Positions 37,870 through 47,230 are shown, counted from the first letter of the stretch. The stretch is DNA of 64,000 nt from JAJPKK01 sp963747835 (GCA_963747835.1 CAVVGO010000001.1:639043-703042); one strand, 5' to 3'. The notes: generated by a model from the letters alone, not told the origin. A program made the numbers and translations.

Positions 37870-37988
37870 AAACCGTGCGCGGCGTCGGGACCGCTGTTGC
37901 GGCCGGCGCCGCAGCTCAACTGAACCAGCAGTCATTCTGACGCCGCTTTGCTCTCCGTTGTGAGGCCGAGCGCGCCGGGCGCGCCGGA

Positions 37989-39347
37989 TCAGATGCTCGT
38001 GCTGCCGGTCCCGAACATCGTGCCGAGCATTTGCTGGGCGATCTGGCTCTGGTAAAGCGCCACTGCGGTTGCGAGATTGGTACCGGCACCGTTTCCGGTC
38101 GAGGACGAACCGGCGGCAGTTGAGGAACCGGCCGGAATCGCCTGCAGCAGTGCTGTCAAAGCATCCTGCGCGGTCGAGCCCGATGAGCCAAAGCTGAAAC
38201 CGTTGCTGCTGCTTTGCCCCAGGGATAATAGTGGGTCTTGGCTCGACCCGCCGAGCGCACTCAACGCTGAGCCGATACCGTCGTTGAACAACGCGAACAG
38301 GGCATCCTGCGCTGTGTTTCCGGAGGTGCCGGTGTCGGTGCTGTTGCCGGAACCGATGTTGCTCAACAGCGCCAGCAGGGCGTCCTGCGCGGTGGTGCCG
38401 CTCGCCGCGGAAGTGCTCGACGTGTCGGCCGAATCGCTGCCTGTGCTTGCGGATGTGCCGGTCGTGCTTTGCGAGGACGGATCGAGCAGCGCCAGCACCG
38501 CGTCCTGCGCCGTGGTGCCGCTCGGTGACGGCGGCTGCAGAGCTTGTGCGAACTGCTGCTCGGTGACGCTACCGGTGTTGTTGGGGTCGAGTTGCGCGTA
38601 AAGCGCGTCGGCCGCCGTCGTGGTGCCGCCCGCATTGGTCACGGCCTGCTCGAGTTCGCTCTTGGTGATCGATCCGCTGCCGCTGGTGTCGATCTGCGAG
38701 AACAGGTTTTGCGCGAACTGGGCCGGCGTGGTCACCCCGCCGGCACCGGCGCTGGCGTCCGCCTGGAACAGCGAGGCGAGCGCGTCCTGCGCGCTGTTGC
38801 CGCCGTCGGCATCGGCGCCGCCGCCGGAATGATGATGCGGCAATATCTGGGACAAGGTTTGGGCAAATTGTTGCTCGGTGACACTGCCGGTATTGTTGGG
38901 GTCGAGCTTCGCATAAAGAGCATCCGCCGCCGCGGTGGTGCCGCCCGCATTTGTCACGGCCTGCTCAAGCTCGCTCTTGGTGATCGATCCGCTGCCGCTC
39001 GTATCGATCTGCGAGAAAAGGCTTTGCGCGAGCTGGCCCGACGGACCGGCGCCGGACGTACTTGGCCATCCTTGGGCCTGGAAGCCGATCAACTGCGCGC
39101 CGATAGCGTCGCTGAATGGCAGGCTAGGTAGGTTCTGGCTGAATTGCTGCTCGGTGACGCTGCCGATGTTGTTGGGATCAAGGTCGGCATAAAGCGCGTC
39201 GGCCGCCGCGCTGGTGCCGCCCGCGGTGGTCACGGCCGTCTCAAGCGAGCTCTTGGTGATCGATCCGCTGCCGCTGGTGTCGATCTCATTGAACAGACTT
39301 TGCTGGATCGAATACGGGTTGTACCCATTTCCACCGATGCTCGTCAT
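37989..39347 (-). CDS. repetitive EF-hand protein
   Basis: 452 residues from ATG 39345-39347 after GAGGAG. Three near-identical modules each have two EF-hand loops: DTSGSGSITKSSLE (23-) and DPNNIGSVTEQQF (57-), and again from 115/149 and 220/254. The spacer AGGTxAAADALYAxLD is kept between loops. Modules are parted by Ser/Gly/His linkers (HHHSGGGADADGG), and the C-terminal 170 residues repeat TAQDALxALL about five times in a Ser/Gly background. No signal peptide. It should bind Ca2+; six loops with x-T/S-G-S-G-x-I cores look able to do so. Confidence 0.85.
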   Translation of the reverse strand: MTSIGGNGYNPYSIQQSLFNEIDTSGSGSITKSSLETAVTTAGGTSAAADALYADLDPNNIGSVTEQQFSQNLPSLPFSDAIGAQLIGFQAQGWPSTSGAGPSGQLAQSLFSQIDTSGSGSITKSELEQAVTNAGGTTAAADALYAKLDPNNTGSVTEQQFAQTLSQILPHHHSGGGADADGGNSAQDALASLFQADASAGAGGVTTPAQFAQNLFSQIDTSGSGSITKSELEQAVTNAGGTTTAADALYAQLDPNNTGSVTEQQFAQALQPPSPSGTTAQDAVLALLDPSSQSTTGTSASTGSDSADTSSTSAASGTTAQDALLALLSNIGSGNSTDTGTSGNTAQDALFALFNDGIGSALSALGGSSQDPLLSLGQSSSNGFSFGSSGSTAQDALTALLQAIPAGSSTAAGSSSTGNGAGTNLATAVALYQSQIAQQMLGTMFGTGSTSI

Positions 39348-39679
39348 GGCACAATCTCCTCGGTTCCGGGGACGCGAGCGGTACTGGAGCGCCACGGTCG
39401 GTCGCCGAACTCGCCGTCTGATCCGCAAATCACGTGCCACGCTGGTAGGAATGAAATTCTGCTGCGAATTCCTCATATTACGTTCACTGTATTTCTAGGC
39501 GCCGCAGCATGACCGGCGGATATTGCCGCCGAGGGGAAATTTTGGCCGAGCGGGCCGGCAAGAAATTCCCGGCAAAATCCGGCCGGCCGCCGAAAATATC
39601 GCGGGTTGGATGACGTTGGCTGCGAACCGCGTTCAATACTCGGTGAGCGGATTAATCGACATCAGATATCCACGCGATC
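39348..39679. other. intergenic, no gene seen
   Basis: 332 bases upstream of the EF-hand gene and after the SDR stop. Holds the EF-hand promoter. I see no coding frame with family features and no clear terminator. Confidence 0.35.
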
Positions 39680-40444
39680 TCACCCTCGTCCGACGAACGG
39701 CATCTGGTTCGCCATTACGGTCATGAACAGTACGTTGGTGGAGAGCGGCAAGTTCGCCATGTAAACGACGGCGTCGCCGACGTGGCTCGCCTCCATGCGC
39801 GCTTCCTGCGTCAGGCGGCCGTCAGGCTGCATGACGCCCGCACCCTGGACCATGCGATCGGTGAGAGGTGTCGCGGCATTGCCGATGTCGATCTGGCCGC
39901 AGCAGATGTCGAATGGGCGGCCGTCGAGGGCGGTCTGCTTGGTGAGCCCGGTGATGGCATGCTTGGTCGAGGTGTAGGCCGCCGCCATCGGCCGCGGTGT
40001 GTGCGCCGAGATCGAGCCGTTGTTGATGATGCGGCCGCCGCGCGGGATTTGGGACTTCATGATGCGAAACGCCTCCTGGGTGCACAGGAACGGTCCGGTC
40101 AGGTTGGTATCGACGACGGCGCGCCAGCGATCAAGCGGCAGGTCTTCGAGCGGCACCGCGGGTGCCCCGATACCGGCATTGTTGAACAGTACATCGAGGC
40201 GGCCATAGGTTTCCTTGACAGCGGTGAACAGTGCCTTGATAGCGCCGGGGTCGGCGACGTCGGTCGGCACCGCTAGGCTGCGACCCTGGGTCGCCGCGCC
40301 TTCGGCTGCGACCTCGTCGAGCTTGTCTTTGCGGCGTCCCGCGAGGGCAACCACGTAGCCCGCCTTCATCAGGGCAAGTGCCGCGGCGCGGCCGACGCCG
40401 GTACCGGCGCCGGTGACGATCGCGATCTTCGCAGTGTCGCTCAT
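39680..40444 (-). CDS. SDR family oxidoreductase
   Basis: 254 residues from MSDTAKIAIVTGAGTGVGRAAA. Cofactor motif TGAGTGVG (about 11-18), NNAG at about 88, catalytic Ser in GSISAH, Tyr-x-x-x-Lys as YTSTKHA. Classical short-chain dehydrogenase. Its ATG overlaps the stop of the Anbu gene (40441-40444), so it is translated with the Anbu operon, which is not a usual member of that set. Confidence 0.92.
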   Translation of the reverse strand: MSDTAKIAIVTGAGTGVGRAAALALMKAGYVVALAGRRKDKLDEVAAEGAATQGRSLAVPTDVADPGAIKALFTAVKETYGRLDVLFNNAGIGAPAVPLEDLPLDRWRAVVDTNLTGPFLCTQEAFRIMKSQIPRGGRIINNGSISAHTPRPMAAAYTSTKHAITGLTKQTALDGRPFDICCGQIDIGNAATPLTDRMVQGAGVMQPDGRLTQEARMEASHVGDAVVYMANLPLSTNVLFMTVMANQMPFVGRG

Positions 40445-41241
40445 GCTGTCTTGATTTCCTTGCCCCACTCCACCCCGCCGCTCGCCGGGGAGGGTAGGAT
40501 GGCGGACTTGTAGGGAACCGGCGGGATGCTCGCGTGGGCGGCGCGCAACGCCGCCGACCAGCGTTCGCGCAGGTCGGTGAAATAGGGCTCGCCCGGCTCG
40601 ATGCGGTAGACGAGTTCGGCGGCGCAGACGTCACGCCGCGCCACCAGCACATCGATCGGCATGCCGACGCTGATATTGGAGCGCATGGTGGAGTCGACCG
40701 AAACCAGCCCTACTTTGAGGGCGTCATAGAGGTCCATGTTGTAAATGACGGCGCGATCGAGCACCGGCTTGCCGTATTTGTGCTCGCCGATTTGCAGATA
40801 AGGCGTGTCGGTGGTGCATTCGATGAAATTGCCGGCCGGATAGATCATATAAAGGCGCGGCCGCTCGCCGCGAATCTGGCCGCCGAACAGTAACGATACG
40901 TCGAACTTGACGTCGGCGGCTTCGAGCGCCGGCCCATCAAGGTCGTGAACGTGGCGGACCGCTCGGCCGATGCGTTGGGCGGCTTGGAACAAGGTCGGCG
41001 AGTTCATCAGCGTCTCGACCTCGCCGGTCGCGGGATTTTCCAGGCCTTCGCGCAAAATGCTGAGCACCGACTGCGTGACCGAAAGATTACCCGACGACGC
41101 GATCGCCATGATGCGCTCGCCGGGCGTCGCGAACGTGTGAAGCTTGCGGAATACCGAAATATTATCGAGGCCCGCGTTGGTGCGCGTGTCAGCAATCATG
41201 ACGAGCCCGTCATGGACCAGAATGCCACAGCAATAGGTCAT
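40441..41241 (-). CDS. proteasome-type protease Anbu (HslV/20S-like)
   Basis: 266 residues. The Ntn-hydrolase start MTYCCGI exposes Thr2 as nucleophile; ADTRTN (Asp18) and FRKLH (Lys33) complete the site. SSGNLSVTQSVLS and GLVSVDSTMRSNISVG are typical of Anbu/BPH. Anbu forms helical or ring assemblies; its substrate is unknown. It is the fourth gene of ATP-grasp, alpha-E, transglutaminase, Anbu, the known conserved context. The last 20 residues (ILPSPASGGVEWGK region) are coded by a REP-like palindrome and look like a late addition. Confidence 0.93.
   Translation of the reverse strand: MTYCCGILVHDGLVMIADTRTNAGLDNISVFRKLHTFATPGERIMAIASSGNLSVTQSVLSILREGLENPATGEVETLMNSPTLFQAAQRIGRAVRHVHDLDGPALEAADVKFDVSLLFGGQIRGERPRLYMIYPAGNFIECTTDTPYLQIGEHKYGKPVLDRAVIYNMDLYDALKVGLVSVDSTMRSNISVGMPIDVLVARRDVCAAELVYRIEPGEPYFTDLRERWSAALRAAHASIPPVPYKSAILPSPASGGVEWGKEIKTA
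40466..40497. repeat. REP-like palindrome inside the Anbu 3' end
   Basis: CTCCACCCCG...CGGGGAGGG with GCCGCTC between forms an imperfect stem with the same C/G layout as the REPs at 7580-7704. It codes for the C-terminal tail of Anbu and lies just before the SDR start. Confidence 0.55.
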
Positions 41242-41449
41242 GATGTTCGGCCGCCCTCACGCCATCGAGCATGTTCCGTCGGGGAGGATGCCGCGCCGCC
41301 GCAGCATCCGGAGGCGCGACCCCGATCCGGTGTCGTCGCGCAACTCTCACCGGTCTCGACCCGCCCGGCATATAGCGGTGGCTCGGGCGACACCACCTTC
41401 GACACCACGTAAGACACCACCTGGGCTGGGGGCAACATGTTCACGTCGG

Positions 41450-42331
41450 TCAGCCTTGCGTCTGCCAGGAGGCCTGGCTCACAACGAGCTTGACCGCGAG
41501 TACCTCCCGGCCGCCGCCGTAATGGGCGCCCCGCACTGGGGCGGCCCCGAGATGATCGAGCCCGATCGCGACCCTGACGTGCTGGTCGGTGACGCAAAAG
41601 CCGTTTGCCGGATCAAACCCGACCCAACCGAGACCGGGCACATGGGCTTCGACCCAGGCGTGGCCGGCGTCCGGTGCGACATCATCGGCGACATCCTTCG
41701 CGGCTTCCTTCGCAGCCTCCTCTATCACCTCTTCGGCGCTGTCGACGCGGCGGAAATAGCCGCCGACGTAGCGGGCCGGCACGCCGAGCGAACGGGCGAT
41801 CGAGATGAAGATGTGGGCGAGGTCGCGGCTCGCTCCGCGCTTACCGGCGAAAGCTTCGGCTGCCGTGCCGTGTACGGGGTTGGACGCAGTGTCCCAGGCG
41901 ATGTCTTCGCAAAGCTGCGTCAGCAGATTGTGCAGCGTTGCGAGCGTGGTGTCGGCGCTCGGCCGCGGAAACTGCACCGCATAGGCGAGGATCGCGTCAT
42001 CGGCGTGGGTGAGCGGGGTCTCGCGCAGGAACAGGCTCGGCGGAAAGCGCTCCACGGCGCCGCGCACGACGCCGGCTGTATCCTGGGTTTCGACTTCGCC
42101 TTCGACCAGGAGGCGCAACTCCCCGATCGGCCCGTTGGTGGAGAAGGCATGGATCACATTGCCGAACGCGTCCTCCTGCGGGTCGAGCCGGCAGTCGGCG
42201 GAGACATCGATGCGCCAGTCGACCACGTACTGGCCGGCGTGGTTGCGCGGCGTCAGACGCAGCGTCTGGATGACGCCGGACGATGGCGAATCGTAGCGGT
42301 AAACGGTTTCGTGCGCGACGCAGATGCGCAT
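41450..42331 (-). CDS. transglutaminase-like protein of the Anbu operon, nucleophile replaced by Ser
   Basis: 293 residues: N-terminal Bact_transglu_N (MRICVAHETVYRYDSPSSGVIQ... LRLTPR) and transglut core. In active members the core reads G-V-C-x-D; here it is RGASRDLAHIF, Ser168 (AGC at 41828-41830), while the later His (GHAWVE, His224) and Asp (GFDPANG, Asp240) are kept. An Ala/Glu-rich insert (about 199-220) precedes the His motif. With Ser the enzyme may be inactive, a binding protein, or a slow hydrolase. Lies 47 bases after the alpha-E gene. Confidence 0.9.
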   Translation of the reverse strand: MRICVAHETVYRYDSPSSGVIQTLRLTPRNHAGQYVVDWRIDVSADCRLDPQEDAFGNVIHAFSTNGPIGELRLLVEGEVETQDTAGVVRGAVERFPPSLFLRETPLTHADDAILAYAVQFPRPSADTTLATLHNLLTQLCEDIAWDTASNPVHGTAAEAFAGKRGASRDLAHIFISIARSLGVPARYVGGYFRRVDSAEEVIEEAAKEAAKDVADDVAPDAGHAWVEAHVPGLGWVGFDPANGFCVTDQHVRVAIGLDHLGAAPVRGAHYGGGREVLAVKLVVSQASWQTQG

Positions 42332-42377
42332 GGCGGTATCCCAACAGATCCGCGTGAAGAACGCGGATGCGATGACC

Positions 42378-43318
42378 TTACAACAAATATTGGGAACTCA
42401 CGGCGGCGCCTAGCGCATTGTTGTCCGAGACGAATTCTCCAATGAATTCATGGAGGCCGGTCTGGAAAATCTCCTCCATCCGGCTGTTCTGCAAGCGGGT
42501 GCGAACGGCGCGGGCCTGGCGCTGGGCCTGGCCCTGGCGGCCATAGGCGGTCGCGATCAGTTGCAGAAGCGGACCAAGTTCTCGTAGCAGCTCGCAAGCG
42601 AGCGCGGCATCTGCTCGTTGAGGATCAGGAGGTCGGCGATCAGCCACGGCTTGAGGCTTTCCCGGTATACCCAATGGTAGGCGGTCAACGCCGATACGGT
42701 GCGCAAGATCGCGGCCCATTGATAGTAGTCGAGCGGGCCGCCAACGTGCTCGTCGGCGGGCAGCAGCATGTGGTACTTCACATCAAGGATGCGCGCCGTA
42801 TTGTCGGCGCGCTCGATGTAGAGACCGAGGCGGGAAAACCAATAAACATCGTTGCGCAGCATGGTGCGGTAGGCGGAGCCGTCGAAGCGCAACGAGGTCT
42901 CCTGCACCCAATGCAGGAAGCGCAGGAACTCCTCCCGCGAGGTCGGGCCGTTGCCAAAGCGCTTGAGTTCGAGCCAAGCGCCATTGATGGTTTCCCAGGT
43001 CTCGATGGTCAGCGCGGTACGTACCGCGCGGGCGTTGTGGCGCGCGATCTCGATGCAGTTGCGGATCGAGGACGGATTGTCCGGGGAGAACGCCAGGAAC
43101 TCGGCGACGTTCTCCTCATTGGCGTCGGTATAGCGGGCGAAAAACGCCTTGCGGCACCCTGCCGTCGCCACGGCGGTCTCCCATTCGTTGGTCGAGCCTA
43201 CATAGGAGAGCGGCAAGGCGGTTAGCCGCATAGTGGCCTCGAGCACGCGGGCGAGGTATTCGGCGCGCTCCACGTAGCGGGCAAGCCAATAGAGATTATC
43301 GGCGGTGCGCGAGAGCAT
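42378..43318 (-). pseudogene. alpha-E domain protein, interrupted by a -1 frameshift
   Basis: From 43318 the frame gives MLSRTADNLYWLARYVERAEYLAR, TMLRNDVYWFSRLGLYIERADNTARILD and LNEQMPRSLASCYENLVRF, all alpha-E hallmarks, then stops at 42557. The C-terminal continuation LQLIATAYGRQGQAQRQAR...GLHEFIGEFVSDNNALG is in another frame to 42378. One C missing from TTCCTG at about 42567-42570 explains it. No GANTC site is involved. Total about 313 residues. The protein always accompanies the ATP-grasp partner in Anbu operons; role not known. Confidence 0.88.
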
Positions 43319-43400
43319 ATTCAGGCCTTGGTCACGGTGCCCGCCTTCCCGGTCAGGGAAAGAAGGGGCGAATGCGATGGCATCGCCGGGGGCGTCTCAC

Positions 43401-44819
43401 TCATGCGTCCAGCACCCATGTATCCTTGGTTCCTCCGCCCTGACTCGAATTGACAACGAGCGACCCGCTCTTGAGGGCGACGCGCGTCAGGCCGCCCGGT
43501 ACGATGCGGATGCGGTCGCGGCCGGTGAGCACGAACGGCCGCAGGTCGACATGTCGCGGCGCCACGCCCTCCTCGACGCAAGTGGGGCACGTCGACAGCG
43601 CGAGCGTCGGCTGGGCGATGAAATTCTTCGGGTCGGCCTTGAGCTTGGCGCGGAACGCCGCGATGGTGGCGGAATCGGACTTCGGCCCGATCAGCATGCC
43701 GTAACCGCCGGAGCCATGGACCTCCTTGACCACGAGGTCAGCGAGATTGTCGAGCACATAGGAAAGGTGTTCCGGTTCGCGGCACCGCCAGGTCGGCACG
43801 TTTTTGAGGATCTGTTCCTCGCCGAGATAGAATTTCACGATCTCCGGCATGTAGCTGTAGACCGCCTTGTCATCGGCGATGCCGGTGCCGACCGCGTTGG
43901 CCAGCGTCACATTTCCGGCCTGGTAAACCGACATCAGGCCGGGCACGCCGAGCGCCGAATCGGGCCGGAACGCGAGCGGATCGAGGAAATCATCGTCGAG
44001 GCGCCGGTAGATCACGTCGATGCGCTTGAGCCCCTCAGTGGTGCGCATGAAGGCGACCTGGCCCTTGACCACGACGTCGCGGCCCTCGACCAGTTCGATG
44101 CCGAGCTTATCGGCCAGGAATGAATGCTCGTAGTAGGCTGAGTTGTAGATGCCCGGCGTGAGCAGCACCACGGTTGGTTCGGCCGACGCCGTCTTGGGCG
44201 CGATCGACCTCAAGGTGGCGAGCAATTCGTCCGGATAGTTCTCCACCGGCGCGACGCGGTGGCGCGACAGCAACTCGGGGAACAACCGCATCATGATCTC
44301 GCGGTTCTCCAGCATGTAGGAGACGCCCGAGGGTGTGCGCGCATTGTCTTCCAGAACGTAGAACGTCTCGGCGTCGATCCGCACGATGTCGATGCCGGCG
44401 ATGTGCACGTAGATATCATGCGGCACATGCAGCCCGTTCATCTCCGGGCGGAATACCGGGTTCTGGAACACAAGGTCCTCGGGCACGATGCCGGCGCGTA
44501 ACACCTCGCGTCGCCCGTAGATGTCCTTGATGTAAAGATTGATCGCCTTGACACGCTGTTCGAGGCCACGGCGCAGCGTCGTCCATTCGGCGGACGAGAT
44601 GATGCGCGGCAGCACATCGAAAGGAATCAGCCGCTCCGTCGAATCCGCCTCGCCATAGACCGCGAAGGTGATGCCAATGCGCCGGAACAGGAATTCCGCC
44701 TCGCGGCGGCGATGCTCCAGCACGTCCGGCGGCAGATCGCGCAGCCAATTGTCGAGCCCGGCATAGACCGGCCGCACGCGGCCGTCTGCTTCCCTCATCT
44801 CGTCAAATGCTACTACCAT
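43401..44819 (-). CDS. circularly permuted type 2 ATP-grasp protein
   Basis: 472 residues from MVVAFDEMREADG. Blocks of the family: EFLFRRIGITFAVYGEADSTERLIPFD, FRPEMNGLHVPHDIYVHIAGIDIVR, YVLEDNARTPSGVSYMLENRE, PTVVLLTPGIYNSAYYEHSFLA, VGTGIADDKAVYSYMPEIVKFYLGEE, and VVKEVHGSGGYGMLIGP. This ATP-grasp group is predicted to ligate amino acids or peptides, and the Anbu operon context suggests that a peptide tag is built and later degraded. First gene of the operon. Confidence 0.93.
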   Translation of the reverse strand: MVVAFDEMREADGRVRPVYAGLDNWLRDLPPDVLEHRRREAEFLFRRIGITFAVYGEADSTERLIPFDVLPRIISSAEWTTLRRGLEQRVKAINLYIKDIYGRREVLRAGIVPEDLVFQNPVFRPEMNGLHVPHDIYVHIAGIDIVRIDAETFYVLEDNARTPSGVSYMLENREIMMRLFPELLSRHRVAPVENYPDELLATLRSIAPKTASAEPTVVLLTPGIYNSAYYEHSFLADKLGIELVEGRDVVVKGQVAFMRTTEGLKRIDVIYRRLDDDFLDPLAFRPDSALGVPGLMSVYQAGNVTLANAVGTGIADDKAVYSYMPEIVKFYLGEEQILKNVPTWRCREPEHLSYVLDNLADLVVKEVHGSGGYGMLIGPKSDSATIAAFRAKLKADPKNFIAQPTLALSTCPTCVEEGVAPRHVDLRPFVLTGRDRIRIVPGGLTRVALKSGSLVVNSSQGGGTKDTWVLDA

Positions 44820-45069
44820 GACCGGCCCCGGCGGCCCGCGCACTGCGAGCCCCGCCTTACGATGCAAGCGTAGCAAGCTTCACGCCAAAAGCACGCGGTC
44901 TCTGGCATGTCGCTGTCGTGGCCGCGCCCGGCTCGGCCATTTCACGTCTCTCGTCGGCAAAAAATAAAGCGCCGGCTGCAACACGTCTCGTCGTCGCATC
45001 GGAATGCGTGCCAGCGAGGAGCGGAGGCCGGTCCCGCGAGTTGCCTAAAGTTTGGGCAAGCGCGCCCGC

Positions 45070-47034
45070 TCAAGTCGAGACAATTACGTCCGGTCCCGGA
45101 ACCTCGACATAGAGCAACTCGATCTCGTGACGCCGGAATTCGATGGCGGCACGCTGGTTGATATAGCCCTTGTCGGTGATCTCGTTGGCGTCGATGGACG
45201 GTGGGGTGGGGAGGAGCAATACCCGGGCGATGCGCTCCGAGGAGCCCGGGTGTGCCGCGTTCCAGCGCGCGACCGCGGCGCGCACATGGTCACGGATCGC
45301 CGCGTGCCCGGCGAGCTCGCCAAGGCTTGTGTCGCCAAGGCTTGTGTCGCCAAGGCTTGTGTCGCCAAGGCTTGTCTCGCGAGGACTTGTTGCACTGAAA
45401 CTTGCATCGTTGCTGACGGCGTCGGTGCCAAGCAGCCGGCGGCAGCCGGCGAGGTTGAGCCACGCCAACATCGCGACGAATTCGCGATTCTCGCCGGCCA
45501 AGACGGCGTCCTGGAGGACCGGCGTCGCGGCCGCGAGCACGCCGACCCGCAGCCCGCCCACGTGGACCCAGGTGCCCGTGGCAAGCTTGAAATCCTCCGC
45601 AAGCCTGCCGTCGAACACGACACCCTTTCCGGCGTCGGACGGATCGGCTAAGCGCACTGCGTCGCCAGGCCGGTAGAAGCCCTCGTCATCGAATGCCGCG
45701 GCGGTCAGGTCCGGCCGCTGCCAATAGCCCGGTGTCACATTGGGCCCGCGCACGCGGACTTCGAGCTTGGTGCCGGCCGGCACCAGCTTGATCTCGACCC
45801 CCGGCGCCGGTACGCCGACCATGCCAGAGTGGTCAGCGAGGAAATGGGCGGCGGTGGCGAGGGGCGCCAACTCGGTCATACCCCAGGACGAGGTCAGCGG
45901 GATGCGCTCGCCGGTGGCGCGGACCGCGGCGGTCTCAAGCCGCATCCACAGGTCCTGCGGCAGCGCGGCGCCGGCGTAAAAGATGAACCGCAGCTTGGCG
46001 AAGAAGCGCCGCGCCAACGCCGCGTCGCGCTCCAGGTGCGGCAGCAGTGCCGCATAGCCGGCCGGTACGTTGAAATAGACGGTCGGCGAAATCTCCGTGA
46101 GGTTGCGCACGGTCTCGCCGACCAGCGTCGGCATTGGCTTGCCGGCGTCGATATGCAGGGTGCCGGCGTGGCGCATGACGAGGTTGAAATTGTGATTGCC
46201 GCCGAAGGTGTGGTTCCATGGCAGCCAGTCCACCAGCACGGGCGGCTCCTCGGTGAGGAACGGCCAGATCTGGGCGATCTGCTGCTGATTGGCGGCGAGC
46301 ATGCCGTGGGTGTTGATGACGCCCTTGGGAAGCCCGGTCGAGCCCGAGGTGAAGAGGAACTTCGCGATGGTGTCGGCCCTGATCGCCGCGACCGCGCGCT
46401 CGACAGCCGGCCCGGCTGAAGTCGCGGCGAGTTCATCGAAGTTGGTGACACCATCAAGCTGCGCACCATTGCGGCCTGCCACGATTTCGGTGCCGCCGAA
46501 ATTGGGCGCCTCGCGCGCGAGCGCCGCCAGCGCGCCCGCATAGGGGGCGGTGTCGGCGACGTAGACGAGGCCCGGCCGCAGCAGGGCGACAATGTGCCCG
46601 AGCTTGGCGTAGTCGCTGCTTTGCAGCGAATAGGCGACTGAGACCGGCGCCGCCGGAATGCCGGCCGTATAGGCCGCGAGCATCATCAGGGCGTGATCGA
46701 TGCCGTTGCCCGACAGCAGCATCAGGGGCCGTTGCGGCGAGAGCCCGCGTTCGATGAGGGCTGCGGCGAGCGCATCGACAAGCGGGCGGCAGGCTTCGTA
46801 GGTGAGCTTGCGCCAGCCCTCGCCGGAGCGCTCGGCGAGAAACGCGCGCCCCGGCTGCGCCTCGACGGCGGCGCGGAACATGCGGGCGAGGTTCGGATCG
46901 TGCGGACCGAGGGGAATGCGCGAGCGCAATCGGAAGCCGCCATCCGGCGTCGCCTCGCAGGAGATGTCCACGGGACCGAATGCGATCGGCCGGTAGGCGG
47001 CGGTTGCCGGCGCCGTGCGCTCGGTCCGGTTCAT
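45070..47034 (-). CDS. fcs: feruloyl-CoA synthase
   Basis: 654 residues from MNRTERTAPATAAYRPI. ANL superfamily: KFLFTSGSTGLPKGVINTHG (phosphate loop), DWLPWNHTFGGNHNFNLV, FNVPAGYAALLPHLERD, PLTSSWGMTELAPLAT, DEGFYRPGDAVR and the C-terminal FDGRLAEDFKLATGTWVHVGGLR that is typical of feruloyl-CoA synthases. It activates ferulate and related hydroxycinnamates with CoA. The C-terminal domain carries an in-frame run of SLGDT units (separate entry). The hydratase-lyase partner (ech) is not in the window. Confidence 0.93.
   Translation of the reverse strand: MNRTERTAPATAAYRPIAFGPVDISCEATPDGGFRLRSRIPLGPHDPNLARMFRAAVEAQPGRAFLAERSGEGWRKLTYEACRPLVDALAAALIERGLSPQRPLMLLSGNGIDHALMMLAAYTAGIPAAPVSVAYSLQSSDYAKLGHIVALLRPGLVYVADTAPYAGALAALAREAPNFGGTEIVAGRNGAQLDGVTNFDELAATSAGPAVERAVAAIRADTIAKFLFTSGSTGLPKGVINTHGMLAANQQQIAQIWPFLTEEPPVLVDWLPWNHTFGGNHNFNLVMRHAGTLHIDAGKPMPTLVGETVRNLTEISPTVYFNVPAGYAALLPHLERDAALARRFFAKLRFIFYAGAALPQDLWMRLETAAVRATGERIPLTSSWGMTELAPLATAAHFLADHSGMVGVPAPGVEIKLVPAGTKLEVRVRGPNVTPGYWQRPDLTAAAFDDEGFYRPGDAVRLADPSDAGKGVVFDGRLAEDFKLATGTWVHVGGLRVGVLAAATPVLQDAVLAGENREFVAMLAWLNLAGCRRLLGTDAVSNDASFSATSPRETSLGDTSLGDTSLGDTSLGELAGHAAIRDHVRAAVARWNAAHPGSSERIARVLLLPTPPSIDANEITDKGYINQRAAIEFRRHEIELLYVEVPGPDVIVST
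45316..45390. repeat. 15-bp in-frame tandem repeat inside fcs
   Basis: Unit GTCGCCAAGGCTTGT in five copies: 45316-45330 (first base C), 45331-45345, 45346-45360, 45361-45375, and a worn copy at 45376-45390. On the coding strand it gives repeated SLGDT. Copy-number change keeps the frame. Confidence 0.95.
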
Positions 47035-47230
47035 GGAGGCGTTTCCCACATCGTTCTTCCGCATTTCGAGCAAAACCCGCTGATGCGGTTGTAATCCGTC
47101 GCACCGGCCTATGACAACGCTGCCCGTGTTGTGGATCGCCAGCCGATCGGTCTATGAAGGTTGCAACTTAGTGCTGGACGACGGTCGCGATACCTGTTGT
47201 CACAGCATCGAAAACCAGGCGGAACATGCG

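Noticed and set aside
45316..45390. Tandem repeats as a possible CRISPR
   Set aside because: No spacers; 15-bp units are head to tail and in frame in fcs. No CRISPR array was seen in the window.
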